From Pseudoalteromonas arctica (lineage in GTDB: Bacteria; Pseudomonadota; Gammaproteobacteria; Enterobacterales; Alteromonadaceae): a DNA stretch of 64,000 nt. This document shows, piece by piece, positions 30,105 to 39,861 of the stretch (position 1 is its first letter; each line of letters starts with the position of its first letter). Made by a program: the position numbers and the translations under genes. The stretch spans positions 34,811-98,810 of the forward strand of contig NZ_JABBMT010000013.1 of assembly GCF_012927645.1 (NCBI RefSeq), in the 5' to 3' direction. The notes under the pieces are model-generated. The model had not been told where the DNA came from. It ran no database searches and was given only the letters and a program-made list of their open reading frames with translations.

Positions 30105-30905
30105 TTACATCATCAAAAATACAATCAAACCCACGCCCAATAATAATCGATAGATAACAAATGGCATCATTCCCATACGTTCAATTATTTTTAAAAACAG
30201 AAAGATGCAAGCGTATGCAGAAAAAAATGACAAACCCGCACCTAAAATTAGCGTAGTCCAATCAACAACTTCATCACCTAAAGCTAACTCAACTGTATAA
30301 TACAATCCCATCATCGAAATGACAGGAATGGCCAGTAAAAATGAAAACCTTGCCGCACTTTGCTTATTCATACCAAGTAATAAACCAGCAGTCATCGTAA
30401 TTCCTGAACGTGACGTACCCGGGATCATTGCCATGGCTTGCGCCATACCAATCATTAAGGCTGATTTCCAAGTTAATTGATAAATTGTTTTAGTTTGCTT
30501 GCCTTTCACATCTGCATACCACAGGAGTAAACCAAACAAAATGGTCGTTACAGCAATAACCCATGCACTGCGCAAATATAATTCAATTAAATCTTTAAAT
30601 GCTAAGCCTAAAACTGCCGCAGGAATAGTGCCCAAAATAATCCACCAGCCTAGTTTACTGTCATCTGTTGCACCTTGTGCACCTAATGATTTAAACCATG
30701 CCGCAAGTATTTCGACAACTTCCTTACGGAAGTAAATTATTACGGCAATCAGCGTGCCTACATGTACGGCAACATCAAAGGCAAGACCTTGGTCTTGCCA
30801 GCCAAGAATTTGTGAAGGGAGAATGAGATGAGCTGAGCTTGAAATAGGTAAAAACTCAGTTAATCCCTGGATCAGGGCTAAAACAATAATTTCGATAATA
30901 CTCAT
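30105..30905 (-). CDS. uppP: undecaprenyl-diphosphatase (UppP/BacA)
   Basis: Inner-membrane enzyme that dephosphorylates undecaprenyl diphosphate and so recycles the lipid carrier for peptidoglycan and LPS. The 266 residues have about seven or eight membrane helices; active-site regions are [16 protein letters not shown] (residues 14-29) and [20 protein letters not shown]. Its ATG overlaps the folK stop by 4 bases, giving a folB-folK-uppP unit also seen in other gammaproteobacteria. Confidence 0.96.
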   Translation of the reverse strand: MSIIEIIVLALIQGLTEFLPISSSAHLILPSQILGWQDQGLAFDVAVHVGTLIAVIIYFRKEVVEILAAWFKSLGAQGATDDSKLGWWIILGTIPAAVLGLAFKDLIELYLRSAWVIAVTTILFGLLLWYADVKGKQTKTIYQLTWKSALMIGMAQAMAMIPGTSRSGITMTAGLLLGMNKQSAARFSFLLAIPVISMMGLYYTVELALGDEVVDWTTLILGAGLSFFSAYACIFLFLKIIERMGMMPFVIYRLLLGVGLIVFLMM

Positions 30906-31390
30906 GGGTTAGTAAACTCCACCTTCCATAGTTTTTGCTTAGGGTTGTTGTAAGTATTCCACAACTGGGCAATTGTTTGCTTTGCTGTAGGATGATAAAA
31001 ATCGGGAGCTATTTCTGCCAAAGGCTGAAGAACAAAGGCATTTTTGGTGATTTCATCACGGGGTAACTGTGCAGGAGAATCACACACTACATCATCATAA
31101 AACAGTAGATCTAGATCGAGTGTACGCGGGCTAAATTTTTTATCATTATTTGTACGCCCATTATCTCGTTCAATTTGTTTGAGTAACTGACATAACTGGG
31201 GAAGCGGTATCTGTGTTTGTGCACCTATGGCTGAGTTGTAAAAGTTATTACCTGCAAAGCCAACGGCTTCGCTTTCATAGACACTGGAATGTTCGAACTC
31301 TATAAGGTGAGCTTTTAGGGCGATTAACGCTTGGCGGATATAGTGTTCTTTATCAACATTAGAGCCAAGGCTAATATAAATTTGCGCCAT
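30902..31390 (-). CDS. folK: HPPK, hydroxymethyldihydropterin pyrophosphokinase
   Basis: Transfers pyrophosphate from ATP to 6-hydroxymethyl-7,8-dihydropterin in folate synthesis. N-terminal [12 protein letters not shown] and the signature [15 protein letters not shown] (metal-binding aspartates) are present. The start is placed at 31390 ([11 protein letters not shown]), giving 162 residues; a longer frame would run into folB and add residues absent from the family. It begins one base after the folB stop, implying coupled translation. Confidence 0.94.
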   Translation of the reverse strand: MAQIYISLGSNVDKEHYIRQALIALKAHLIEFEHSSVYESEAVGFAGNNFYNSAIGAQTQIPLPQLCQLLKQIERDNGRTNNDKKFSPRTLDLDLLFYDDVVCDSPAQLPRDEITKNAFVLQPLAEIAPDFYHPTAKQTIAQLWNTYNNPKQKLWKVEFTNP

Positions 31391-31391
31391 C

Positions 31392-31748
31392 TTAACTGGC
31401 CTTGAGTCGGGTAATTTCAACACCTACAGTACGTGCTTGTGCGACGGCTGCGGGCTTACTAACTCGAATGCTCACTTGTGTTGTAGCAAACTCGGTTAAA
31501 ATGATAGCTGCAAGTTGCTCAACCAAGGTCTCCAATAACTCAACAGGCTGTGCTGTCGTGTGCGCGATCACTCTCTCACTAACCTTTGCATAATCAAGTG
31601 CTAAGGCGATGTCATCGGTTTTTGCTGCGGGTTTAATATCACACAGCATTTCGATATCAAAATACAAACTCTGTTTAGTTTCTTTTTCAAAATCGTACAC
31701 ACCTATGATAGTGTCAACATGTAGTTGCGATATAAAAACCTTATCCAT
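31392..31748 (-). CDS. folB: dihydroneopterin aldolase
   Basis: Converts dihydroneopterin to 6-hydroxymethyl-dihydropterin, the step before FolK. Family blocks HVDTIIGVYDFEK (about residues 9-21), the LDYAKVSERVIAHT segment and VELLETLVEQLA are clear. The ATG at 31748 has GGAG at 7-base spacing and yields 118 residues (E. coli FolB 122); upstream in-frame starts lack this. First gene of folB-folK-uppP. Confidence 0.94.
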   Translation of the reverse strand: MDKVFISQLHVDTIIGVYDFEKETKQSLYFDIEMLCDIKPAAKTDDIALALDYAKVSERVIAHTTAQPVELLETLVEQLAAIILTEFATTQVSIRVSKPAAVAQARTVGVEITRLKAS

Positions 31749-31798
31749 AACTGCTCCAACTGGCAAAAACTTAAAACTCATTGATTTGAGTCTACATC

Positions 31799-31933
31799 GG
31801 CTATAATTTGCATTTATAGCCTTTATACACTTTAACTATGTTTTATTATGTAAAAATTGCCCATACAATAGCCTATAGGTACATCATGTAAAATTACCTA
31901 TATAATATTAGTGTATTAGGTACATAATGTACC
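31799..31933. promoter_or_regulatory. folB/plsY divergent control region with three dyads
   Basis: GGCTATAA-N7-TTATAGCC (31799-31821) lies about 50 bases upstream of folB. Two related dyads follow toward plsY: GGTACAT-C-ATGTAAA (31878-31892) and the perfect GGTACAT-A-ATGTACC (31919-31933), 41 bases apart, about four helical turns. Spacing on one helix face suggests binding of a dimeric regulator to both; identity unknown. Confidence 0.4.
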
Positions 31934-32017
31934 CATTATTAAACCCATGAAAAGTATGAATGCAATTTTTGCGGCCAATGATAGCCGAAAAACTGTGATT
32001 AAAAAATAAGGAAGCGC

Positions 32018-32632
32018 GTGATAGCCGTTTTAATGTTAGTTTTAGCCTATTTACTCGGGTCGATTTCATCGGCTATTCTAGTGTCGCGGCTGTTTAAACT
32101 ACCCGATCCTCGCAGCCACGGCTCAAATAACCCAGGCGCAACTAATGTTTATCGTCTTGGTGGGGCTGTTCCTGCCAGCTTAGTATTAGTGTTTGATATT
32201 CTCAAAGGGACAATTCCGGTCTGGGGCGCTTATTTTTTACAACTTGAACCACTAATGCTAGGGTTAATTGGGGTTGCTGCCTGTTTAGGACATATGTTTC
32301 CGGTATTCTTTCACTTTAAAGGCGGTAAAGCGGTAGCAACTGCATTTGGAACATTGCTACCCATTGGCTTGTTGCTAGGCGGGTTGTTAATTTCAACTTG
32401 GGTGGCGGTCGTTGCTATTACGCGCTATTCGTCACTTAGCGCATTAGTCGCCGTTTCTTTAGCGCCATTATACACTTGGTGGATCAAGCCACTTTATACT
32501 CTACCTGTAACATTTTTAACTATTTTGATTATTATTCGCCACCACGCCAATATTAAACGTTTATTTAGTGGCAAAGAGCCTAAAATTGGTGACAAAAAAA
32601 CGCCACCAACTAAAGATGATAACAATTCTTAA
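32018..32632 (+). CDS. plsY: acyl-phosphate:glycerol-3-phosphate acyltransferase PlsY
   Basis: Inner-membrane enzyme of phospholipid synthesis that acylates glycerol-3-phosphate from acyl-phosphate. Conserved loops are visible: [30 protein letters not shown], and [21 protein letters not shown]. 204 residues with about five helices. The GTG start at 32018 follows AAGGAAG. Usual neighbours in gammaproteobacteria are tsaD and folB, exactly as here; tsaD converges on it with 2 bases between the stops. Confidence 0.96.
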   Translation: MIAVLMLVLAYLLGSISSAILVSRLFKLPDPRSHGSNNPGATNVYRLGGAVPASLVLVFDILKGTIPVWGAYFLQLEPLMLGLIGVAACLGHMFPVFFHFKGGKAVATAFGTLLPIGLLLGGLLISTWVAVVAITRYSSLSALVAVSLAPLYTWWIKPLYTLPVTFLTILIIIRHHANIKRLFSGKEPKIGDKKTPPTKDDNNS

Positions 32633-32634
32633 AT

Positions 32635-33648
32635 TTAAATAGCCTCTAAACTATCGATCGGCCAGCGTGGTTTCGTTTTCATATCAAGACTGGCAAACTG
32701 CCCTGCCTTTAGGCGCTGCATACCGGCATAGGCAATCATGGCACCATTATCGGTGCAAAATTCTGTGCGCGGATAATATACTTGGCCTTTCATGCCTTGC
32801 ATTACCTGTTCTAGTTGCGCACGTAGCTGTACATTAGCGCTTACACCACCGGCAATTACTAAGCGATTTATACCCGTTTGCTTTAAAGCACGCTTACATT
32901 TAATAACTAATGTATCAATAACTGCGGTTTGAAACGCATGAGCGATATCGGCTTTGGTTTGCTGATCATCGTCATTATTACGGATAGTAATTGCCGCAGC
33001 GGTTTTCAAGCCGCTAAAACTAAAATCAAGGCCCGGTTTATCTGTCATCGGGCGTGGGAAGATAAAGCGCCTAGGAACACCTTGCTCAGCAAGTTTAGCT
33101 AACCGTGGCCCACCTGGGTAATCTAAACCAAGTAACTTGGCCGTTTTATCAAATGCTTCACCTGCTGCATCATCTACCGATTCACCCAATACTTCATATT
33201 GACCAATCCCTGCTACTTTAACCATCATGGTGTGTCCACCTGACACGAGTAAAGCAATAAACGGAAATTCAGGCACGCTTTCTTCAAGCATGGGTGCCAG
33301 TAAATGGCCCTCCATATGATGCACAGCCACTGCTGGAATATTCCAACCATAGGCAAGTGAGCGTCCTATTGAAGTGCCCACTAATAATGCTCCCACGAGT
33401 CCTGGGCCTGCGGTGTAAGCAATACCATCGATATCTTCAGATCCGCAACCTGCCTGTGCAAAAGCAGCATCGATTAATGGCAACGTTTTACGAACATGAT
33501 CTCGAGATGCAAGCTCAGGCACTACACCACCATAATCTGCATGCACTTTTACTTGGCTATAGAGTTGATGAGCAAGTAAACCTCGTTCATCATCATAGAT
33601 TGCAATTCCCGTTTCATCACACGACGATTCAATGCCTAAAATTCGCAC
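32635..33648 (-). CDS. tsaD: tRNA N6-adenosine threonylcarbamoyltransferase TsaD
   Basis: Catalyses the last step of t6A37 formation in ANN-decoding tRNAs with TsaB and TsaE. ASKHA fold: [12 protein letters not shown] at the start, the metal-binding histidines in [21 protein letters not shown] and the C-terminal [12 protein letters not shown]. 337 residues, as in E. coli. No rpsU, dnaG or rpoD gene is found on the other side, where an yjaG-like gene occurs instead. Confidence 0.97.
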   Translation of the reverse strand: MRILGIESSCDETGIAIYDDERGLLAHQLYSQVKVHADYGGVVPELASRDHVRKTLPLIDAAFAQAGCGSEDIDGIAYTAGPGLVGALLVGTSIGRSLAYGWNIPAVAVHHMEGHLLAPMLEESVPEFPFIALLVSGGHTMMVKVAGIGQYEVLGESVDDAAGEAFDKTAKLLGLDYPGGPRLAKLAEQGVPRRFIFPRPMTDKPGLDFSFSGLKTAAAITIRNNDDDQQTKADIAHAFQTAVIDTLVIKCKRALKQTGINRLVIAGGVSANVQLRAQLEQVMQGMKGQVYYPRTEFCTDNGAMIAYAGMQRLKAGQFASLDMKTKPRWPIDSLEAI

Positions 33649-33721
33649 TGCAGCTTTCTCCCATGCCCTTTGACATTTTTAAATTTTTAGAATAAATCTC
33701 TTCACCAGAGTTTCTGGTTAC

Positions 33722-34312
33722 TTAAAGTGTTATACCAATGTTTGTTTGTCCATCAGCGATAGCGTGTTGCTTTAACGCTTTCACGTTTTCAGCTGTTATT
33801 CTTCCCATCTGCTCAACAAAATCAATTAGCTCACCTAACACTTCAATTTCGTATTGCATCAATGGATGTTCACGTACCGCAGTATTATCGGCCAACTCAC
33901 CTGCAACCGTTAATTGATATTCAATAAAACGCGCAACAGTCGCCTGAGAAATTTTACTAATGCTGATAAACTCTTGCTCATCTTTGGCGATTAAACCATG
34001 CATTAAACCTAATAAAGCGGTGGCGGCATCTATCGCTGGATAAGTACCAAACATATCAAAATCAGCGAGTTCAGGAACATTAGGCTCAATTTTCTCAATT
34101 TGCTTTTCAAGGCTTATTTTACTTTTCGGCAGTAATATTTTTTCCCAGCACAGATTAAGTGCGCTACGTAAAATAGCTTCATCACCAAACCCTGTTGCCT
34201 CACTGAATAAACCGTAATTAGGCAACATGCGCTCAATCAATGCCGCTGCAAGTACCGCTTGTTGCAAATAGTTAAGCTCTCGGATGCGCTGAAAATTATT
34301 CGCTTTAGTCAT
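33722..34312 (-). CDS. yjaG: DUF416 / YjaG family protein
   Basis: 196 residues starting at the ATG at 34312, the same length as E. coli YjaG. All-helical; start FQRIRELNYLQQAVLAAALIERMLPNYGLF and FGTYPAIDAATALLGLMHGL fit the DUF416 family. Function unknown. A longer frame would add 15 residues that belong to the upstream gene. It overlaps that gene by 8 bases, so the two are probably translated together. Cytoplasmic. Confidence 0.82.
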   Translation of the reverse strand: MTKANNFQRIRELNYLQQAVLAAALIERMLPNYGLFSEATGFGDEAILRSALNLCWEKILLPKSKISLEKQIEKIEPNVPELADFDMFGTYPAIDAATALLGLMHGLIAKDEQEFISISKISQATVARFIEYQLTVAGELADNTAVREHPLMQYEIEVLGELIDFVEQMGRITAENVKALKQHAIADGQTNIGITL

Positions 34313-34661
34313 TATTTGGTGTCCTACAAGACCAACAAATTTCAAATGTTGGCTCATTATGCTCGTTACAGTTGGGGCATACCCAAGCAGGAGCGGATTG
34401 TTGTACTTGAGTGTAGTTTACCAATATTTGCCGCGCCTGGCGCTCTTTAATCACAAAAACCTGCACTCTAACTTGGGTTTGCTCTAAAGGTATTTCGCCA
34501 ACAGCTCCTTGTAAGGACTCACCGAGTAACTGACACTCAATATTGCTGTTAAGTAATAACCCTTTTACAATGTTTGCCTCTACCGCATTTGCTGCGTAAT
34601 AGATTGTTAACCATTGGAATGGAGCTTGCTCTGTATTGTTGTTATTTATTTTATTTTGCAA
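34305..34661 (-). CDS. DUF2007 protein with C-terminal zinc ribbon
   Basis: 118 residues. The first 80 match the DUF2007 pattern (LTIYYAANAVEANIVKGLLLNSNIECQLLG, then VRVQVFVIKERQARQIL), a GlnB-like small domain often called putative signal transducer. The tail has WVCPNCNEHNEPTFEICWSC, a two-knuckle CxxC..CxxC zinc ribbon. The start is TTG at 34661 with GAGG 6 bases before it; a TTG two codons upstream touches the ribosome site. Function unknown; coupled to yjaG. Confidence 0.72.
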   Translation of the reverse strand: MQNKINNNNTEQAPFQWLTIYYAANAVEANIVKGLLLNSNIECQLLGESLQGAVGEIPLEQTQVRVQVFVIKERQARQILVNYTQVQQSAPAWVCPNCNEHNEPTFEICWSCRTPNND

Positions 34662-34737
34662 TGACAACCTCTTTTACTTTGCGATTAAATTACCCTAAGC
34701 TACTCTAAGCTAAGCAATTGTTATATAGGAAATAATC

Positions 34738-35145
34738 ATGACCCTCACAACACCTGGACTGCTATTCCCTGCAATTTCTTTATTGTTATTAGCATATACC
34801 AACCGTTTTTTAGTGCTAGCACAATTAATTCGTGAACTTAATGCCCGTGAAGGTGACACTATTCGACCATTAGTCGTTGCACAAATTACTAACCTAAGAA
34901 AACGCATTAGACTAATTCGAACTATGCAAGTCTATGGCGTTGCTTCTTTTTTAATGTGTACATTCTCAATGTTTGCATTATTTATTGAGTTTAAAACCAC
35001 TGGCGTAATTTTATTTGGTATTAGCTTAGCCAGCCTTGCGCTATCGTTGCTAACCTCTTTATATGAAATACATATTTCATGTGATGCGATTGAAATTGAG
35101 CTTAAAAACATTGAAAAAAAACCACTGAGCAACAAGGCAGACTAA
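34738..35145 (+). CDS. DUF2721 family membrane protein
   Basis: 135 residues with three hydrophobic segments (about 5-30, 65-88, 90-110) and the family pattern LLFPAISLLLLAYTNRFLVLAQLIREL followed by RIRLIRTMQVYGVASFL. DUF2721 proteins are short inner-membrane proteins of unknown function. The ATG at 34738 follows a purine-rich AGGAAAT. It precedes the response regulator gene by 50 bases, so they could share a transcript. Confidence 0.75.
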   Translation: MTLTTPGLLFPAISLLLLAYTNRFLVLAQLIRELNAREGDTIRPLVVAQITNLRKRIRLIRTMQVYGVASFLMCTFSMFALFIEFKTTGVILFGISLASLALSLLTSLYEIHISCDAIEIELKNIEKKPLSNKAD

Positions 35146-35195
35146 AAAACAAGCGCTATACTCTTTAGCAGGATGATTAAACTAAAGGTGTAAAT

Positions 35196-36719
35196 GTGAA
35201 CGACTTTTTATTTTCAGAAAATGCCATTGAAGAGTCAGAAGCTCAGTCACCACAAGCGTTCTGGAATATCCTCGTGGTTGATGATGAAGATGATATTCAC
35301 CAAGTCACTAAACTTGTACTATCAGGTTTTACCTTTGAAGATAAAGCTTTATGTTTGCATCATGCGTATTCAGCCCAAGCTGCAAAAAAATTATTACAAC
35401 AAAATCTCGATTTTTCGGTTGGCTTAATCGACGTGGTAATGGAAACGAGCCATGCTGGGTTAGACTTAATAAAATTTATCCGCGATGATATTAATAACTA
35501 CGACATCCGCCTTATACTACGAACAGGTCAACCAGGCGAAGCCCCTGAAGAAGCGGTGATCCGCGAGTACGACATTAACGATTACAAAAATAAAACCGAA
35601 CTGACGGCAATAAAGATGAAAACTTTATTGTATTCAGCTCTGCGTTCACATCGTGATATTCAAATTATTGAGCGTCATAGGAAAGGCCTTGAAAAAATAA
35701 TCAACGCTTCTAGCTCATTTTTAAAATGTGATAGCGTCCATGAGTTTGCATCAACAATTTTATCCCATGTAACCAATGTTATGGGCTTAGAAGATACTGA
35801 AATTTATTGTGCCGCAGCTGTTAACAAACAAACATCTCCAGCCACTGATTTTAAGCTACTAGCTGCTTCAGGTGTTGAGCCTGAGCCTAATGCCAATGTA
35901 ATCCCTGAAGATGTAAAACAATTATTTATTGAGGCTCACAATCGCAAATCATCCCAAAAAACCATGCATGACTACATTGGCTATTTCCCAACTCAGGCTG
36001 GCCTCGAAACAATGCTGTATGTACGTAAAGGCTCGTTATTAGGAACTACCGATCATCAGCTTTTAGAGTTTTTTGCCAACAATATTGCTCTGGCTTACGA
36101 TAACCTGAAATTACGCGAAATGATGAAGGATTCGCAAAAAGAGCTATCGTATATTCTCGGTGAAGCTGTTGAAAAACGTTCAAAAGAAACTGGTTCTCAT
36201 GTTAAAAGAGTTGCGCACTATAGTGAACTGTTAGGTAAGTTATATGGCTTAAATAACTTTGAGTGTGAAGTGATAAAACTCGCCTCCCCCTTACACGATA
36301 TTGGAAAAATAAGTATTCCAGATCATATTCTCAATAAACCCGGCAAGCTGGATGATCAAGAGTGGGCTATTATGCAAACTCACGCCGAAGTTGGTTATGA
36401 TATTCTGAAGAATTCGAATAATGAAATCTTAAAGTGTGGATCAATCATAGCGTATACACATCATGAAAAATGGGACGGCTCTGGCTACCCAAATCAACTT
36501 GCAGGTAAAGATATTCATATTGTTGGCCGTATTACAGCTCTAGCGGATGTTTTTGATGCCCTTGGCAGTGACCGTTGCTACAAAAAAGCTTGGCCACTTG
36601 AAGAAGTGCTCGATTTACTCAAGGAGCAGAGTGGCAAACAGTTTGAACCGAAACTAGTGGACATATTTATTAACAATTTAGCACTTTTTTTGGAGATAAA
36701 AGAGCATTACCCTAACTGA
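35196..36719 (+). CDS. response regulator, REC-DUF3369-HD-GYP
   Basis: 507 residues. A receiver domain (about 24-150) begins NILVVDDEDDIHQ with the acidic pocket and phosphoacceptor aspartate in GLIDVVMET; DUF3369, a GAF-like sensor region, spans about 165-315; an HD-GYP domain follows with HDIGKISIPD, YTHHEKWDGSGYP and the GYP-equivalent loop. HD-GYP enzymes break down cyclic di-GMP to GMP. Metal ligands HD, H and D appear intact, so the enzyme is probably active. GTG start with AAAGGTG ahead. No histidine kinase gene adjoins; partner unknown. A LysR regulator follows 120 bases on. Confidence 0.93.
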   Translation: MNDFLFSENAIEESEAQSPQAFWNILVVDDEDDIHQVTKLVLSGFTFEDKALCLHHAYSAQAAKKLLQQNLDFSVGLIDVVMETSHAGLDLIKFIRDDINNYDIRLILRTGQPGEAPEEAVIREYDINDYKNKTELTAIKMKTLLYSALRSHRDIQIIERHRKGLEKIINASSSFLKCDSVHEFASTILSHVTNVMGLEDTEIYCAAAVNKQTSPATDFKLLAASGVEPEPNANVIPEDVKQLFIEAHNRKSSQKTMHDYIGYFPTQAGLETMLYVRKGSLLGTTDHQLLEFFANNIALAYDNLKLREMMKDSQKELSYILGEAVEKRSKETGSHVKRVAHYSELLGKLYGLNNFECEVIKLASPLHDIGKISIPDHILNKPGKLDDQEWAIMQTHAEVGYDILKNSNNEILKCGSIIAYTHHEKWDGSGYPNQLAGKDIHIVGRITALADVFDALGSDRCYKKAWPLEEVLDLLKEQSGKQFEPKLVDIFINNLALFLEIKEHYPN

Positions 36720-36839
36720 TAGTTGTAAAAATTATGTGAAATATACTTTTAAAATTGGGTACAATGGATTACTATCGATTAAAATAATATCAATTATGTT
36801 CGCCAGTAGTGCGGCTTACTTATACAAAGGACTATAAAA

Positions 36840-37727
36840 GTGAGATTTGAACAATTAGAGCAATTTGTAGCTTTAGGCCAGCTACGACACTTTCGCCAAG
36901 CGGCCGAAACAACCAAAATTAGCACCTCAGCATTGACACGCAGTATTCAAACCTTAGAGGGCGAAGTTGGCTATGAATTAGTCAAACGTTCGACTCGCTC
37001 AGTGAAACTAACAACTGAAGGTGAGCTTTTTTTAGAGTATGCTCAGGACACTCTAAGTAAGCTTGAAGAAACTAAAAAGCGTTTATTTAAATCCGTTAAT
37101 GGCTGTGCAAATGAAAAGCTGGTGATTGGCTATACCAATAATGCAAGTGCCATAGTGCCTATTTCATGTGGCCAATTTTTAGCACAATACCCTCATGTAA
37201 AAATCGAGATGCAACTACAAGAACAAAGTGAGTTGGTTCGTAAACTGCAATTAGGTGAAATTGATATTAGCGTTTGTTCGCAAGCAGTTAATAGTATTGG
37301 CAATGACATACACTTACCTGATCAACTTATTTTATTCGTTGCAAAAAGCCATCCCCTTGCGAATAAGAACAATCTTTGCAAACAAGATTTAAATGATTAC
37401 CCTATGTATAGTTGTTTTTCACAATCAAAACAAATTCAAACTATGTTGAATGAGGCTGTTGATAGCTTAAACAAGAGCAGCAGTATAAAAGTTGGCAGTA
37501 TTGATCAAGTAATGGAAGGGTTGTGTAAATCAAACCATGTTGCAATTAGCAGTATTGAACATGCAAGTTCAGTCGCAGAGAATAATAATCTACTCCAGTT
37601 AAAAACCAATAAGAACTTAGCCCATGAGCAGTTGATTGTACAAACCAGCCAGCAAGTTACTGCTGACGACCCAATAAACCAGCTCCTGTCATTAATAGAA
37701 AAGACAGCGTTATCAATTAACTCTTAA
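36840..37727 (+). CDS. LysR family transcriptional regulator
   Basis: 295 residues. The N-terminal winged helix-turn-helix (1-60) reads FEQLEQFVALGQLRHFRQAAETTKISTSALTRSIQTLE with the usual RSTRSVKLTTEGELF wing; residues 90-290 are a periplasmic-binding-like effector domain. GTG start. No divergently transcribed target gene is next to it, so its regulon cannot be guessed. A terminator follows. Confidence 0.93.
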   Translation: MRFEQLEQFVALGQLRHFRQAAETTKISTSALTRSIQTLEGEVGYELVKRSTRSVKLTTEGELFLEYAQDTLSKLEETKKRLFKSVNGCANEKLVIGYTNNASAIVPISCGQFLAQYPHVKIEMQLQEQSELVRKLQLGEIDISVCSQAVNSIGNDIHLPDQLILFVAKSHPLANKNNLCKQDLNDYPMYSCFSQSKQIQTMLNEAVDSLNKSSSIKVGSIDQVMEGLCKSNHVAISSIEHASSVAENNNLLQLKTNKNLAHEQLIVQTSQQVTADDPINQLLSLIEKTALSINS

Positions 37728-37737
37728 TTAACAGCAT

Positions 37738-37776
37738 GAAAACCAAGCCTAAAATAGCCCTCTGGCTTGGTTTCTA
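37738..37776. terminator. terminator between lysR-type gene and ubiA
   Basis: AAACCAAGCC (to 37749) pairs with GGCTTGGTTT (37764-37773) in a 10-bp stem; T runs of 3-4 on each side allow it to serve the two convergent genes. Confidence 0.65.
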
Positions 37777-37857
37777 AATCTTCAGTAGTCCCTTTTACAT
37801 CATTTTAGACTAAACTACGCACCTTCCTTGCTATATACCCAAACCACCTCGCTAACA

Positions 37858-38736
37858 CTATAGATTAAATGACAAGGACGCCAATAAGCCAATAAAAACA
37901 ACCATGCCGACATAATGATTGTTTAAAAAAGCGTTAAAACAATGCTCTCTATTACGACTATGAATTAGAAATTGCTGGTAAACCAAAAAACCACCTGCCA
38001 CACTTAGGCCAAGCCAATACGGCATTGCTAATTGACTCATATAACCAATTAAAGCCAATAAACCTATAAATACACCATTTAGCGCAAAAATAATGATTCG
38101 ATCGGCACTGCCAAACAATATCGCTGTAGACTTTACGCCAATTTTTAAATCATCATCCCTGTCTACCATGGCATACATAGTATCGTAGGCCGTAGTCCAC
38201 GCAATATTCGCGATAAATAACAACCAGCCAAGCAGTGGGATAGCACCTGTTGCAGCCATAAAAGCCATCGGAATAGCCCAACCAAAAGCAGCACCTAACA
38301 CTATTTGTGGCAAGTTAGTGTAACGTTTCATAAATGGATAGCTAAATGCCAATAGCAATGCTCCTACTGACAATAATATGGTTTGCCAACTGAGTAACAA
38401 CACCAGTATAAAAGCAATTACAATAAGCAATAAAAACAAGCTTAATGCTTCGCCACTACTCACCAAGCCAGAAGCTAAAGGTCTTTGCGCTGTGCGCTTT
38501 ACCGCACCATCAATTTTACGATCTGCGTAATCATTAATTACACAACCTGCGCTGCGCATAATAAATACACCTAAGCTAAATACCACAAAATTAAGTAGAC
38601 TTGGCATACCATCACTTGCAAGCCACAATGCCCAATATGTAGGCCATAATAGCAATAAAGTCCCAATGGGCTTATCAGTGCGCATTAACTGCTTATAATA
38701 CGGTATATGAGCAATGTGTAAGACAGCAAATTTCAT
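37858..38736 (-). CDS. ubiA: 4-hydroxybenzoate octaprenyltransferase
   Basis: Membrane prenyltransferase that attaches the polyprenyl chain to 4-hydroxybenzoate in ubiquinone synthesis. Two aspartate-rich motifs are seen, [10 protein letters not shown] and DRDDDLKIG, as is the N-terminal [20 protein letters not shown]. 292 residues, about nine helices. Overlaps ubiC by 4 bases (ATGA), so ubiC and ubiA form one unit. Confidence 0.96.
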   Translation of the reverse strand: MKFAVLHIAHIPYYKQLMRTDKPIGTLLLLWPTYWALWLASDGMPSLLNFVVFSLGVFIMRSAGCVINDYADRKIDGAVKRTAQRPLASGLVSSGEALSLFLLLIVIAFILVLLLSWQTILLSVGALLLAFSYPFMKRYTNLPQIVLGAAFGWAIPMAFMAATGAIPLLGWLLFIANIAWTTAYDTMYAMVDRDDDLKIGVKSTAILFGSADRIIIFALNGVFIGLLALIGYMSQLAMPYWLGLSVAGGFLVYQQFLIHSRNREHCFNAFLNNHYVGMVVFIGLLASLSFNL

Positions 38737-39278
38737 AAATACAGGTAAGCCTCTGGTAAAAATACTTCAGCTACTAAAAAACGGCTTTGCGCTAACGAAA
38801 AAATACTCCGTCGCCCCCACAAGGGTTTTACAACTGCAGAGTATTGGCTAACAAGCTGCTGTACAGGGTGCTGACAATTAAAGCGTGCTATTTCAATTTC
38901 GGTACGTTTTAAGTCAGGATGTTGAAAAATAACATCACCTAAAGGCCGATTACCCAGTGCCAACAACTGTTGTTGTTGCATATCATCGCTGGCAGGCAGC
39001 CAGCTTTGTGCATATACCATAGGAATGCCATCACAAAGCAACAAAACCTCACGATTAATACCAATGCGCTGTGAACAAGCTAGTAATTGTTGTTGTGAAG
39101 TACTCAGTACGAACTCTTTCTCACTAAGCACTTTTACAGAGAATTCACCACACTGTGTTTTTAATTTAGCCGTCAGTGAGTTGGGCTCAAGAAGCCAGTC
39201 CTGCTCATTACACGACAAAGAATTGATTGATGTACCTAACTGCCAATCCGCAGTTATAGAAACAGGAAATGTGATCAC
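38733..39278 (-). CDS. ubiC: chorismate lyase UbiC
   Basis: Converts chorismate to 4-hydroxybenzoate and pyruvate, the entry to ubiquinone. Family features: [11 protein letters not shown] near the N-terminus, the central [19 protein letters not shown] and the C-terminal [22 protein letters not shown] (glutamate near the end is catalytic in E. coli). A GTG at 39278 with GAG 5-6 bases ahead gives 181 residues, close to the family (165 in E. coli); an ATG at 39365 would add 29 residues without known counterpart, so the start is uncertain. Confidence 0.87.
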   Translation of the reverse strand: MITFPVSITADWQLGTSINSLSCNEQDWLLEPNSLTAKLKTQCGEFSVKVLSEKEFVLSTSQQQLLACSQRIGINREVLLLCDGIPMVYAQSWLPASDDMQQQQLLALGNRPLGDVIFQHPDLKRTEIEIARFNCQHPVQQLVSQYSAVVKPLWGRRSIFSLAQSRFLVAEVFLPEAYLYL

Positions 39279-39432
39279 GGTAACTCTATTTAATAATAAC
39301 CCTTTAAATGATACCACTGCCCGCGTCGGGGAAAAAGTGATGATTAATGAATATAATAGCCGCATTAGCCTGTATCTTAGCCATTATTACGTATAGACTA
39401 ATAACAATTAACTACAGAGCTATCTACTGAAT

Positions 39433-39840
39433 ATGAAAAAAACGCTTTACGCTAGCATATTAATTAGCACTTTATTTATTAGCTTGTTTAGCAGCTTTGC
39501 AAGCAAAGCTGAATCAACTGTGGGCTACTTTGGTTTTGAACCCGACATCATTACCAACTATATTGGTCAGAGTAATAAAAAGTTAGGTTATGTACGTATT
39601 ACTGTAGATTTAATGCTCAGTGATATGTCAAACATTGCAATTGTTGAACATCACACCCCGTTACTTAGAGATGCATTGGTAGAAATTTTATCAAAAGAGC
39701 CTGAAGAAAAAATTAAATCCCTCACCGGTCGTGAAGAGATCAGAAAGCGCTGTGCCGAAAAACTCAAAACCCTGTTAAAACAAGAAACAGGGCAAGAGAT
39801 CATTCGCGAAGTATTATTTACTAAATATTTATATCACTGA
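39433..39840 (+). CDS. stand-alone FliL-like exported protein
   Basis: 135 residues. An N-terminal hydrophobic segment (8-24) ends in SSFASKAES, so it is a signal peptide or anchor. Residues 50-135 follow the FliL pattern: YVRITVDLMLSD, VEHHTPLLRDALVEILS, GREEIRKRCAEKL and a terminal VLFTKYLYH. FliL binds the flagellar stator and MS-ring; this copy lies far from any flagellar operon in the window, between ubiC and glpG. It may be a paralogue serving another stator or a periplasmic factor. Convergent with glpG. Confidence 0.8.
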   Translation: MKKTLYASILISTLFISLFSSFASKAESTVGYFGFEPDIITNYIGQSNKKLGYVRITVDLMLSDMSNIAIVEHHTPLLRDALVEILSKEPEEKIKSLTGREEIRKRCAEKLKTLLKQETGQEIIREVLFTKYLYH

Positions 39841-39861
39841 GCACTTATTATTGCTGAGTTT

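Noticed and set aside
33700..33721. Hairpin ACCAGA-GTT-TCTGGT as tsaD terminator
   Set aside because: Short 6-bp stem with no T tract directly after it on the minus strand.
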